In this document: in pieces, positions 53,152-64,000 of the stretch
Layout: each line of letters begins with the position of its first letter
Position numbering within the stretch: the first letter of the stretch is position 1
Assembly: GCA_963989385.1 (NCBI GenBank)
Contig: OZ022501.1
Location: forward strand, 84,738,979 to 84,802,978
Origin: Ctena decussata
Lineage: Eukaryota > Mollusca > Bivalvia > Lucinida > Lucinidae
Direction: 5' to 3'
Length of the DNA stretch: 64,000 bases
Translations under genes and position numbers: made by a program
Notes under the pieces: model-generated
The model's database searches: none
Told to the model about the DNA's origin: nothing
The model's input: the letters and a program-made list of their open reading frames with translations, nothing else

Positions 53152-55330
53152 TTTTAAGCTCTCCTGAGCCAAAGGGGAGCTTATAGGACGGAAAGGCTCC
53201 GTAGTCCGTCGTCGTGTATCATCCGTCGTCGTGTTTTGTCCGTCCACAATTTCAAATGACTTCTCCTCTGAAACTACTGGGCCGATTGTAACCAAATTTC
53301 ATATACGGTATAGCCAACAGGGCTTCGGGGAACGAAATATTGTTCAAATGATCTGGGTCACATGACCAAGATGGCCATCATGCCATATATGGTAAAAACT
53401 TGAAAAATCTTCTTCTCCAGAACAAATAAGCCGATGGCCTTGAAACTTGGTACGTAGCATTGGGTACACAAGTACTACCAAAATTGTTGAAATTATGACC
53501 TTGGGCCTTTTAACGGTAAGGTCAACTTTGCTTTCTAGTGTTTTAATATGGCAAAATGCTAGAACATAAGATTTCTTGGAAACTGTTAAAGATTATGACC
53601 TAAAAATTGATTTATACAGTTATCTTAATGCGTACATGAAAATTCATGCGTACAAGAGGTTAAGGTCATTCTCTGGCCTTTGACACTGGGTTCTCATATT
53701 TCTACGATTAAAAACATTTCCTCCAAAGTTACTGAGCCAATTGTAACCAAATTTTATTCTGAGCCTCCAGAGGCTGAGGGAACGAAAATTTGTGCAAATG
53801 GTCCAAGTCACATGAGCAACATGGCCGCCATGCTCATATGTGGTAATAACTTTTCAAAATCTTCTTCAGAACCAACTGACCGATGGCCTTGAAACTCGGT
53901 ATGAAGCATCGGGTACACGAGTACTACTAAGTTTGTTCAAATGGTGATCTTGGGTAACCTTGGCCTTTTGCCCAATAAGGTCAAATATTCATAAATGCTA
54001 AAATACAAGTTTTCACGGAGAGTTTTGTAGATTTTGGTCTAAAAATTGGTATTAATATACAGTCACCTAAATGAGAACATGAAGATTTGTGAGTACAACA
54101 GGTCAAGGTCATGCTTTGACCTTCGATCCAAGCCTCTAGTATTCCGTAAATTTCAAGTATCTCTTCAAAAGCCACAAGACCAATCATAGCCAAATTACAT
54201 ATAGAGCCGAAAGGGGCCGAGTATATGACAATTTGTTCATTTAGTCCAGGTCACATGACCAACATAGCTGCCATGCCCATATACATGTATGATAAAAACT
54301 GTTAAAAATCTTCTTCTCAAGAACCAATTTACCAATGGCTTAGAAACTTTGTATGTGGCATTGAGTACTTGCATACTGCATACTAACAAAATTTTCTTAA
54401 TGATGACCTAAAATGGATTTACACAGTTTATGATGACCTTGATCTTTTTCACGGCATGGTCAAATATAGGAAAATGCTGTTGCATAAGATATTATGGAAA
54501 GTTTTGAAGATTCTGACCTAAAAGTTGGTATAATGAGTACAATGAAGATTTGTGAGGACAAGAGGTCAAGGTCATTCTTTGACTATTGACCCAGGACTGT
54601 CATATTTCGACAATTTCAACCATCTCCTCGAAAGCCACTGGGCCAGTTGTAACCAAGTTTCATATAGAGCCTTTAGGCGCTGAGAGAACCAAAATTTATT
54701 TAAATGGTCCAGGTCACATGGCCAACATGGCAGCCATGCCCGTATTTGGTAAAAAGCTTTCAACATCTTCTCCTGAAGCAATTGACTATAGGCTTGAAAA
54801 ATGGTATGTAGCATTGAGTACCTGTGTACAATCAAGATTGTTCAAATGAAGAACTTTGGTTGACCTTGACCTTTTTACAGCATGCTGAAATATGGAAAAA
54901 TGCTAGAACATAAGATTTCATCGAAAGGGAAAGTTTTCAAGATTTTAGCCTAAAATTGATACAGAAAGTCGTCGTCTTAATGAGTTGTTGTTGTTGTTGT
55001 GTTGTTGTTTAAGCGGTTAACCAGAACTAAGTGCACTTACTGTCACCAGTAACCGACGGCTGCCGTTCTTGAATCAGCGGAAGGAGAAATGAAAGCAAGT
55101 GGCCGGACCCTGTTTCGAACCCAGGACCTCTGGCTTGTAAGTTAGACGCCCTACTGACTGCGCTACGCGGCCAGGCCGTTTTAATGAGTGCCTGAGGTTC
55201 TATGAATACACGAGGTCAAGGTCATTCTTTGACCTTTGACCCAGGACTCTCATGTTTTGACAGTTTCAAACATCTCCCCAAATGCCACTGAACCTATTGG
55301 TCAGCTGAGCGATTCAGGGCCGCATGGCCT
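53152..55330 (+). repeat. Tandem repeat of ~450-bp units starting AAGCTCTCCTGAGCC
   Basis: An AGCTCTCCTGAGCCAAAGGG head and CCGTCGTCGTGT runs are followed by about five units. Landmark (A)CTG(G/A)GCC.ATTGTAACCAAATTTC recurs near 53278, 53731, 54173, 54636 and 55286. Spacing is about 440-460 bp except the last interval, which contains a 196-bp SINE. Short frames inside are artefacts. Confidence 0.75.
54985..55180 (-). mobile_element. tRNA-derived SINE inserted in the 450-bp repeat array
   Basis: On the - strand: tRNA-like head GCGTAGCGCAGTCAGTAGG (A box), GGGTTCGAAACAGGG (B box), an unrelated body and an ACAACAACAA tail. An 8-bp direct repeat TTAATGAG flanks it (54977-54984, 55181-55188). It interrupts one unit of the surrounding array. 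Confidence 0.9.
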
Positions 55331-56559
55331 TTTTTCACAGAAAATATTCAGTTTATGTCGTTATTCTATATTCAGTCGGTTATACCAATACCGTTATGCA
55401 ATGAAATTCAGTTTTTTTCTGTGCAATGGCTATGATTCTACAGATGAAAATATGTACTGAGCTGTAGGAAAGTCACCGAACAGTATTATGAATCTTTCTT
55501 GGATCGATGGGCAAGTTACATAAATCATTCTAACCGAAATATATTGGGTTATTTGTAATCTGGTTCCGTCTAGTATAGTTACAAAAACATCAGTGCGACA
55601 GACAACAATAAACAACTAACTTGACATGACGAGGTCTACTTTTTGTCTGGTGGAGGAATACATCCTTGAATTTCAACCTGTTGTCATTCGGTATCAACAG
55701 ATCACCAACATCATCTTCAGATGAATAAACATTAAAAGAACTTAATTAGCATCGTAATTTTACCAGGTGATTGAATTAGTATTATTGTCTAAGTAAGTCA
55801 ATCATATATGACCAGACATTATTGGGCGCATGACCGTTGCGAGATTTAGTTCTTGTAGTCTTGAATTTCCCACCTTTAAGCATATGTTTTGACACAAAAG
55901 CAGCATGAAATAATACATAAGCAGTAAAACATACATATAGAGCATACATATTTTTAAAAGCTGTTCTGTTCTGTTTCAATTCTTGAAACTACGTTCCCAT
56001 AGTGGCTCAGTGATATGTAAGCACCGTTGCACACAACTGGCTCCGAGTGTCAGTCCAGTTTTAGTCAAGCTTTCAAACGAGAGGTATATATAAATTTCCT
56101 TGCCAGAAAATATACCTTACAGAATAAGCGAACATTGAAGATACCGATCAGCTTACACATCTATGCAGTCTAATCAGTCTCTCCTTTTCCGCCGATTCTA
56201 TGAATCAAATAGAATCTAAAAAGTGCAAAACAAAAAGTTGATTTTTTAAGCAGCTGTGTTACGCAGATAGTGTACGGCCCTTTTATGTTGCACGACACTC
56301 ATGCTATAGTTTTTATTGTCTACTATCGGTGTTGTTTGTCTCCACAGCGGAAGGAACTTTGATCTCCAAATATACAACAAGTACAATACAAATTTTTTAT
56401 TGGCATTAAACATATTAAAATGCTTTTCGCCAAAAAAAGACATAGCAAGTGGGCTCAAACACAACCAATAAACATGTTTACTAGAAGCATAAACGGTTTA
56501 TAGAAATTGAAACTGATCACATGTGTTTAAATTACGATCATGAAAACTTAACACTCAGA
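55331..56559. other. Intergenic, nothing recognised
   Basis: AT-rich, without a supported gene or repeat. Confidence 0.4.
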
Positions 56560-56755
56560 ATGTATAAATGTGCCTTCGACAAATGACGGTAAGCAAAAGC
56601 AGAGTGCTGGAAGAGCAAAACTTGGAACTAAGGACCCGTATGGTCGCAATATCTCGCTTGATTCCCTTCCCAAAGGCGCATCCAGCGAGCACAGCGACCC
56701 TAGGTTCCACATAGAATAAGAGAGAATGAATTAATAACCCATATATTTCGCCCAT

Positions 56756-59700
56756 TTAGAACTCTGCGTTAAAATGTTTTAGCTCTTCTTTCGTTGGCGT
56801 AGTAAATAAATTTGGAAATTTGTTAACAGCTGTTTTGGTTTTGTTTTGCATTAACAATTTGAATTTATTTAAAGTCGGCCATCTGCAGTAATAAGGCGAT
56901 AGATACCTACGACGAAGATCAGCGTAAAAGGGACATACTAGGAGAAAGTGGTATTCGTTTTCAATTGTGTTCATATCACAAAGTGTACAGAGTCGTTCTT
57001 CTCTCGGGATATTAATATATTGGCCTGATTCAATCGCGAGACTATGTGAACTTAATCTAAAACGACTAAGTGCAAATTTATATTTATTTAAACGAATAAA
57101 ATTTAGATAAGGTTCATGTTCCGTATCGTGTTTAAAGATGCAGTACGACTGGAGTTTTGTGGATGAATTAATAGACATGATTAAATTTTGGTCGGTAATG
57201 TCTAACATTCTTTGTTTAATTTGAAGGTAGGGAAATACATTCAAATGAGCTTGATTATCCCAGACATAGTTGAACCCTACTTCATATAGAAGAGTTTTTA
57301 CCTGACAGGCCCAGTTTGCTCCATTTTAGGTAATACTGTTTACTGCGTCGTAAAATAACATTTTATATATATTTCTGAGAAGTACATTATCTGTGTTAAT
57401 AATCTTCATCCAATACTGTATAATTCTTAATTTTCGAAAAGCCAAAAGAGGTTATCTTCCTAATTCACTATATAAGGCGGATAGATTTGTTGACTTTTTG
57501 ACGCCTAGCAGACTTCTGCAAAATCGGGTATGTATACGTTCTACGTCCGGGGCTCCATGAAAGCCCCACACTTCACATGCATAACTTAGAATTGAGCCTA
57601 CTAGGCTGCCAAAAAGCTTAAACTTTTCATTATCTGACAGTGTAATATTTTCAAATAATCTGTTTAAATTGTGCAAAGCAAAGGATCCGTATTCAGATAG
57701 ACACTTTTGCGTTCTATTTCATCTCCCATTTTTATAAAACATAGTTCCCAAATACTTGAAATTATCCACCACCTCTAACAAAGTGTTATTATAGAATAAG
57801 TCAGCCGTCGGTTTTCTACCTTTTTCAAAAATCACTATTTTAGTTTTTTCTGTATTGACTTCGAGGTCCCTGACACAACTATACTCAAATAATTTACCTA
57901 ACATGTGTTGTAATGTTTGAGGGGACTTTGCAAAGAGGACTGTATCATCTGCATAGAGGAGCATAAATAAGTTGATATCATTAAGGGACATTATGTGATC
58001 ATTTTCAACAGAAGTATTTTAAAGAATGTCATTAACAAAGAGTATAAACAAAACCGGAGGCAAAGGATCCCCCTGCTTTACCCCTACATCAATGTTGAAA
58101 AATTGTGAACATTTGTTTTTATATCTGACACATGCCTTCGCACTGTCGTACACAGCTTGTAGAGCTTTAATCATAGTAATACTACAACCGTCTCTTATCA
58201 GTTTATGCCATAAAAATCCTCTATTGACCAAATCAAAGGCTTTTTAATAATCTATGAAGCTACAATATAGCTTTTCACCTCGATTTAGTATTTTTGAAAT
58301 AATTGCGTGAAGGACAAATATGCAGTCGATAGTCGATTTATTCTTTTGGAATTAAAATTGGCAGTCTGCTATTTTTCTGTTTTCGTGTGCCCATTTAAAA
58401 ATTCTGTTATTAAATATATGTGAATATATTTTCGATAAAATATTTATCAGCATTATGCCTCTATTATTGTTTGTATCTTCTAGACTGTCTTTCTTATGTA
58501 TATGTGTAATCAGGCCTTCAGACCACGCGGTAGGATAACTGCCGCTATAGAATATAGAATTAAACATCTTAAGCAAAACTGGAGACAATATATCTTAAGA
58601 ACATTTAAAGATTTCGGCTATTTCGTCAGTTCCAGGACTCTTATTTGACTTTAACAATATATGACCCTTTTAAGTTCCTCGTCAGTGAAAGGGCAATCTA
58701 AAATATCGTTATTTTCGACTATATCGGCATAATTATTAAAATTGTTTTATTCTGAATTTGTATCAAAAACTGCAGAGAAATGTGCGAAAAAAACATCTGC
58801 TGTTAAATTTTCGGCAGATTTAGATTTTCGTTTCGTAAATTTTTTAACCCTCTTTCCAAATTTTTATTCGAATCATTTCTTGCCAAGATTTTAATACGTT
58901 TGCCTTCATCAAATTTATAAATGGCCTTTGCTCGCCTTTTTGCTTATTTAAGTATCGATCTAAATCGTATCAACTTAACTCTGTTAGCGTCCGAACGGTG
59001 CCGACTATATTCATGTTTGGCACGATTGAAATTTTGTTTTTCGTATTTACAAGTATTATCGAACCACGAATTTGTGTTATTATGATTTTTCATCGAACTA
59101 TGACTACCAAAATTAACAGTTTTCCCAAAATGTTGATACGCGTCTTTGAAAAGTAATTTCGAAAAGCAGTCCATGACGTTATTGATAGAAAAATTATCCG
59201 AATCGAGCATATTAATTTAATTATTATATTTATTTATTTCTTGAACAAGTGTGTTTCTAAAAGCTTCTCATTGTCACATGACCATACAAGTTTCCGTATA
59301 GAGCCGTTTGCTTCTTTGTCACTATTAGAAATATCATTGTTTACTAGATTCAGACAAATATATAAAACACAGTGATCAGAATGTTCATCAGCATCGCAAA
59401 TACTGAAATGAGATACGCATCCAAAGTCGGAAAAAGCAAGTAAAAAGTAGTCCACCACACTCCGTCCACGGGGTGTGATACAGGTTTAGTCACCAATGTA
59501 CAGTAGTTATCCACGCCTAAACGGCCATTGGCTATGATGAGGCCGGTGGACTTACATAGGTCCAATAAGCGTCGACCATAATTGTCAATGACAGAGTCTT
59601 TGCTCGTGGGTGAAGGAATGTCAGTATTGTCAAGGATATCAGACATACACACGTTCAGATAACTGTCAAAATGTAAATTATCCATATTTTCCTTGGATTG

Positions 59701-60190
59701 TCCAGTTCTACTACTAAAATCGCCTGTCACAAAAAATTTACCAGGATTTCTATATTTAGCTATATTTTGTTCCAATATTTCGAAATAATCAATTTCTTCA
59801 TGCCTTAAAATGTTTGATTTTTGTTCGCGAACGTAGATATATCATATGAAGGCGTCTTCATTAAATTCAAGGATAATTCTATCAATTTTTATCCATATAA
59901 TGCCACAGTCTGATTTTTCTACTACAGCAATATGCTGTTTCAAAGAAGATTTGAAGTAAGATACTCTGCCACTGAATCGACCAGTTTTTGCCCCATGAGA
60001 TTTTTGTGCGAACACACGTTCACATTCGTAACCATCTAAGCTGAAATCATAAGTGTCTTCCTTGTTAAACCAAGTTTCACCAAATAATAATATAAAATTA
60101 TCAAAATTACGTATGTAGGAAACAAAGTCCAGATCGCATAATTTACGTTTCAATCCCCAAACATTCCATGAAAGGAATGATGCTGCCTGC
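56756..60190 (-). pseudogene. LINE ORF2 remnant: endonuclease, reverse transcriptase, CCHC
   Basis: The endonuclease starts SFLSWNVWGLKRK (near 60175) and contains GETWF, GDFSSRTG (usual Asn is Ser) and HSDHC (about 59375). RT blocks: HKKDSLEDTNNNRG (about 58500), GVKQGDPLPPVLF (about 58050; usual Ser-Pro is Pro-Pro) and the catalytic YADDTVLFA (about 57950). The end has CTLCDMNTIENEYHFLLVC (about 56960) and a stop at 56756. At least eight open segments in different frames are needed to cover it, so it cannot make a functional protein. Confidence 0.85.
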
Positions 60191-60204
60191 TTCTATTGAC
60201 ACCC

Positions 60205-61307
60205 CTACTCAGGAGGGATGTATTCTCTGCCGTTAATGTACAGTTTATCAAGTACAAATTTGACTCGATTTCCATCAGCCTTCGCCTTTTTAAAGACCGA
60301 ATATAAGGGTTTCCTGTTCTCTAATACTTCTGCTGGAAGCTGAGGTTTTACCGCTAAGTTTTCTGCGCTTAATGCATCCTTTTTCTCAAACCCTAGTTCT
60401 CTAACTTTCTCTCTGTCGCTAAAACGATGAAATTTTGCGACTACTGGGCGAGAGCCGCCTGGTCGCTGTCTCTCTGGCCTCCCTATTCTATGAACCCGAT
60501 CAAGAATCATTGCGTTAGCCTCAGTCTCGTTCATAGCAACCTTGGTATGACAGAACTGTTTCACCATAGAGTCACAGTTTTCAATGGGACTTTCCGGTAG
60601 GCCATGAAACACCAAAATCTCTCTCATACTAAGTCTTCTACTTTCAAGATCTAACAGCTTTTTGTTCAGTTTCGAACCTTTTTTTTTCTCATAATCCTCG
60701 CACTTTGATTCTAAATCATTACAACGTTTCTGGAGGACTGAGATGTTTGACTTTGCTGATTTGAGTTCCTTCATTTGCTCTTCATATTCTTTACTAAGAA
60801 AGTCACATGACTTTTCACAATTGTTTAGCTTGCTTTCCATAACTCCTACTTTGGTCTCTTGATTTGTGACTGTCAGCTTGATGCTGGAGAGAGTTTTTTT
60901 TTTCAATACTGCTTAATTTTCCAAGCTCTTTGCTCTTTTGATTCACACTATTAATAAGTTCATTTGCCCACTCCGGCTTAAAGAGGTCCAAAATTAATTG
61001 GTGCACCCATACCTTGCGGTGGAGGGGAGTATGAAAATGTCATCGGAGGCTGCATATTTCCCTACATCTGCATTGGCTGAGGATTTTGGGGGATTTGGAA
61101 CGAGGTAACATTTAACTGAGGTTGTGGAAATTGAGAATCTGTAGATTGCATACACACATTCGAAGACCCGTTAACTTTCTTACTCACCCCACCGGAGTCC
61201 GTGCTTACGACGCGTGAACTATCCTTTGTGTTTTGTTGTGACTTTACACGTCTTTTCTTTCTTTTAGGCTGAGGATTCTGTGGACTTTTCTTATCCTTTC
61301 CCGACAT
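60205..61307 (-). pseudogene. LINE ORF1 remnant: basic N-terminus, coiled coil, RNA-binding-like C-terminus
   Basis: Starts MSGKDKKSPQNPQPKRKKRR. The 233-codon open C-terminal part (60906-60205) has a heptad-rich region (SKLNNCEKSCDFLSKEYEEQ) and then REILVFHGLPES and DRVHRIGRP, the pattern of L1-type ORF1/transposase_22-like proteins. Two frame changes separate the N-terminal pieces, one at an A8-9 run near 60900, where a 1-nt length change would explain the break. Confidence 0.8.
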
Positions 61308-61560
61308 ATAGAAACAACTGACATAACTGTCCACCACTAGATATCACTTTAATCCGAAATTTGTCATTAAATCACCCCAAAACACAACCCACTCGCTATT
61401 TCACGCATGAGCAATCAAAATGTTTGTCCTCATAATCGTAAGGTTGTTGAGGTTTGTCACTTTCAGCGATATGCGCTTCTACACAATAAACATATGGAAG
61501 GGTATCGGGGTCATAATTCCATTTAGGTTTTGTGTACTTCTATTTTGTCTTAACACAGAG

Positions 61561-61664
61561 TGCTTTTTCAACAATAAGCATTATGCATTCTACAAAATGC
61601 CTTTGTGTTAAGTGCTTTTTCAATAATAAGCATTATGCATTCTACAAAATGCCTTTACGCTTGA
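61561..61664. repeat. 52-bp tandem duplication
   Basis: Two adjacent copies of TGCTTTTTCAAYAATAAGCA followed by TTATGCATTCTACAAAATGC. Confidence 0.85.
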
Positions 61665-62479
61665 TTCAGGGTCATCATTCTATTTAATATGTAATTTGTT
61701 TCTGTATTCCGCGATAACACAGAGAGTCTTTCGGTAATATAGAAAATGCCTTTACGCTTGAATCCATTATGCTTTGTGGTTTTTTTGTCATAGACATATC
61801 AGAGCATGCATGCCCTGCATCCGGGTTTTTATTGTATGGGGGATAATAAACACAATCTACCATTTGTGAAAAGAAACAGTTTTAAAATGACGTTTTATGA
61901 ATATAAACTTTATTTTGGCTTCGTTTCCTTTTTAATTTAATCGCCGTTATTTGCGGATAGACGTGTTTTATTCAATAATAACGAATGACGAAAAGTGTAT
62001 TTGCAAATTTCATGACCCGTTTGAGCAGCCGTAAATCAGGTGCATTCGAGTTTTCCAATCGTGTATTTAAAGGTCTAGTATGAAAGCCATAACCGCACCG
62101 TGCTTCCGATCTGCCGCGCCAGAAACCAGTTTTCTTTAACAACTGATGTATTTCTAACTAAAATTAGTGCTTCCACTAGTGGAAGTCTGGGGGTCTGTGA
62201 CTTCTAAAACTGAATGCCAGGAAGTCAGTGACTTCCAATTTTTATCATAACCTACTATTTATAAAGTGAATATTGACTTAAATAATGAGTTAAATTTGTT
62301 GTAATAATGGTATTTCACCCATTAATGAAGGAGAAAGCAATATAAATATGGATATTCTGGAAGAAATCAAGTCTATCCTTCAGCATGACTTCCAAATGAC
62401 AAACCTTGGAAGTCATATGACTTCCTGATTTTGATGGTTAGTGCTAGCACTGAACAAAATACAATGAGAACAAAAAAAA

Positions 62480-62710
62480 CTACTTTTCGAAGCTGAACAA
62501 AAAATCAGTCATACCCCTTATCTTTTTGAATTTGTATACTAAGTCATCATAAAATTCTGGTTCCGATAGGCCTTCATGTGAAAGTGATTTTAACCTGACA
62601 TTGAGTTTTGAAACCAATTCATTGCATCGGCGATAAAATTTTCTAGATAAGGAATTATTTCGATGCAGGCTTATCTTGATACTCATTCGCTCAATTGCAC
62701 ACACGCTCAC
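62480..62710 (-). pseudogene. Fragment of a dispersed molluscan ORF (probable retroelement-associated)
   Basis: The frame includes RKFYRRCNELVSKLNVRLKS and SEPEFYDDLVYKFKKIRG. I recall similar stretches in bivalve hypothetical proteins present in many copies, but I cannot name a family. No flanking domain is visible, so it is likely a fragment. Confidence 0.4.
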
Positions 62711-64000
62711 TCACTCACAAACTCACGAATTCACTCCCTTAGCAATTGGGCCAAACGAAGTCAGGGAAAATCATGAAAATATGAGGCAGAAAAAGCTAAG
62801 AAATAGAATTTTAATAAGTGTTCTACCGGTTACAGCTAGCTCCTGATGAGGTGTCGGTATTTTTGCAGTTCAGTCATGCCATTAAATCTTACTTGTGGCA
62901 AATAAACTAGGATATCGAAGTTGTATGAAAATGAGTAAGGAAAACATCAGTTTTGGCCATGGTGCCGCATGGTTATATATCTATGCGCCAGTCATTTGTA
63001 TCCACACACCCCACCTACAGAAATGGAATTTTTACATTTCAGAGACCTGTGATGATTAGCTGATGGTAACAACCTTGCTTTTATTTCGACCCTATACTAC
63101 AGACAAGCTAGTTCTGACGAAATGCCGTCAGAGAAGTCAAGCCACATTGTGACAGTCCATCTCTGGGACGACATTTGTGTATCAGCAATGTAAAACATTG
63201 CTCTGCTTGGGCTGTTCTTAGAGATGAAGTCGTTAGTTCTCAGAGAGCTAATACTTGTTACAGTCGAGACAAATACTTAAGTCCTTTATTATTATTATTT
63301 ATTTTGGTCGTATGGCCAAAATTTTCAGATTTTGGCCACATTCTGAAAACTATAATGCAGTGAACTGAATAGTTACAAATATATTAACTGTATAACAGTA
63401 GCAAAAAAATGCGAAATCAGTGGACATTGAAATATGGGTCAAAATAACCTGGTAATATCGGTAATTGCACATTGCTGATGTACTAAAGTATCAAGTTGCT
63501 ACCGTAACGGGCAATCTATTCATCTATCTCTTACAAAAATCTATACCCGAGTCTAACAAGATTGGGGACGTACATACGCACACGATCAAGTACACATACG
63601 CAGACAATCTGAATACAGTATACAGTGACTGACTAGAATTTTAGGGTAATCGGGCCCTAGAGGCACGTAGCGATTAGCTTATTAGATAATGGACGTAAAT
63701 CATTCTTTTGTAGTACCACTCTGTCTTTAGACAAAAAAAAAAATGCAGAATTTCCAGGAATTTCCATGTGCACCTGGGTGGCACGGAATATGCCTAATAT
63801 GTTTTAAGCCTTTGATCAGAACACAGGAATTTGATTTTTTTAGTTTGAGTTTCATATGAAAATTTCATCAAAATGACGTACAACAGAAAATGATCGTCTA
63901 AACACTCTCTTTAAAGTTGCGTACAGAGGAAAGGGTATTTATATTAGTATAAAACTTCACCGCAAAGGGTGGGGTATGATACCCTGATCAAATCAGTTTT
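62711..64000. other. Right end of window, nothing recognised
   Basis: AT-rich sequence with a short ATT microsatellite near 63285; no supported gene. Confidence 0.4.

Larger units (their letters stand above)
56560..61340 (-). mobile_element. Nearly complete, decayed non-LTR retrotransposon
   Basis: Read 61340 to 56560 it has ORF1, an endonuclease, a reverse transcriptase and a C-terminal CCHC-like domain, in that order and roughly full length, broken by frameshifts and stops. The 3' limit is approximate and no poly-A or microsatellite tail was identified. It belongs to a different lineage from the + strand LINE at 18943. Confidence 0.8.

Overview
The window is eukaryotic nuclear DNA, most likely from a bivalve mollusc. 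Its protein-coding exons are short, follow GT-AG junctions (one GC-AG) and sit in introns of up to about 5.9 kb. Those introns are packed with foldback elements, tRNA-derived SINEs, non-LTR retrotransposons and repeats containing runs of GTCCGTCCG, a mix I associate with clam genomes. The organism assignment is inference; no species marker is present.

Four host genes are supported, all on the + strand. (1) 234-6406: the 3' part of a pancreatic-lipase-family gene (235 in-window residues; Ser-Asp-His triad intact), with a dead copy of its serine exon at 1955-2062. (2) 10608-11894: a single-exon 428-residue protein with an NHL-type beta-propeller C-terminus. (3) 17208-31994: a second lipase, reconstructable as 361 residues in seven exons, with a putative signal-peptide exon, one GC-AG intron and a six-codon last exon. 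(4) 36640-49330: a 192-residue GPX4-like glutathione peroxidase. Its catalytic residue is encoded by an in-frame TGA (Sec46), and a convincing SECIS element lies at 50720-50829 in the distal 3' flank. The two lipases share internal exon lengths (117 and 123 nt) and phases, so they are diverged tandem duplicates. The NHL gene lies between them.

Mobile DNA dominates the rest. A 572-codon uninterrupted reverse-transcriptase ORF (18949-20667) sits in intron 1 of lipase 2. A decayed but nearly complete non-LTR element fills about 56.6-61.3 kb on the - strand. Sixteen copies of one roughly 238-bp hairpin element (ends TGAGCCGCGACACGAG) are scattered from 4 to 52.5 kb. Two SINEs have perfect target-site duplications. 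A 2.1-kb inverted-repeat element (45254-47349) carries a 324-bp higher-order tandem repeat. Several short palindrome families (GACGTC-rich, CACTGTTTGC-ended, GGAGGAACAG-centred, GGATCCAG-ended) recur.

The four genes show no sign of forming one pathway. The most notable system is the selenoprotein locus: ordinary gene calling would end the protein at residue 45 or skip the active-site exon, and would miss the SECIS because it lies 1.4 kb past the stop, beyond an inserted foldback element.
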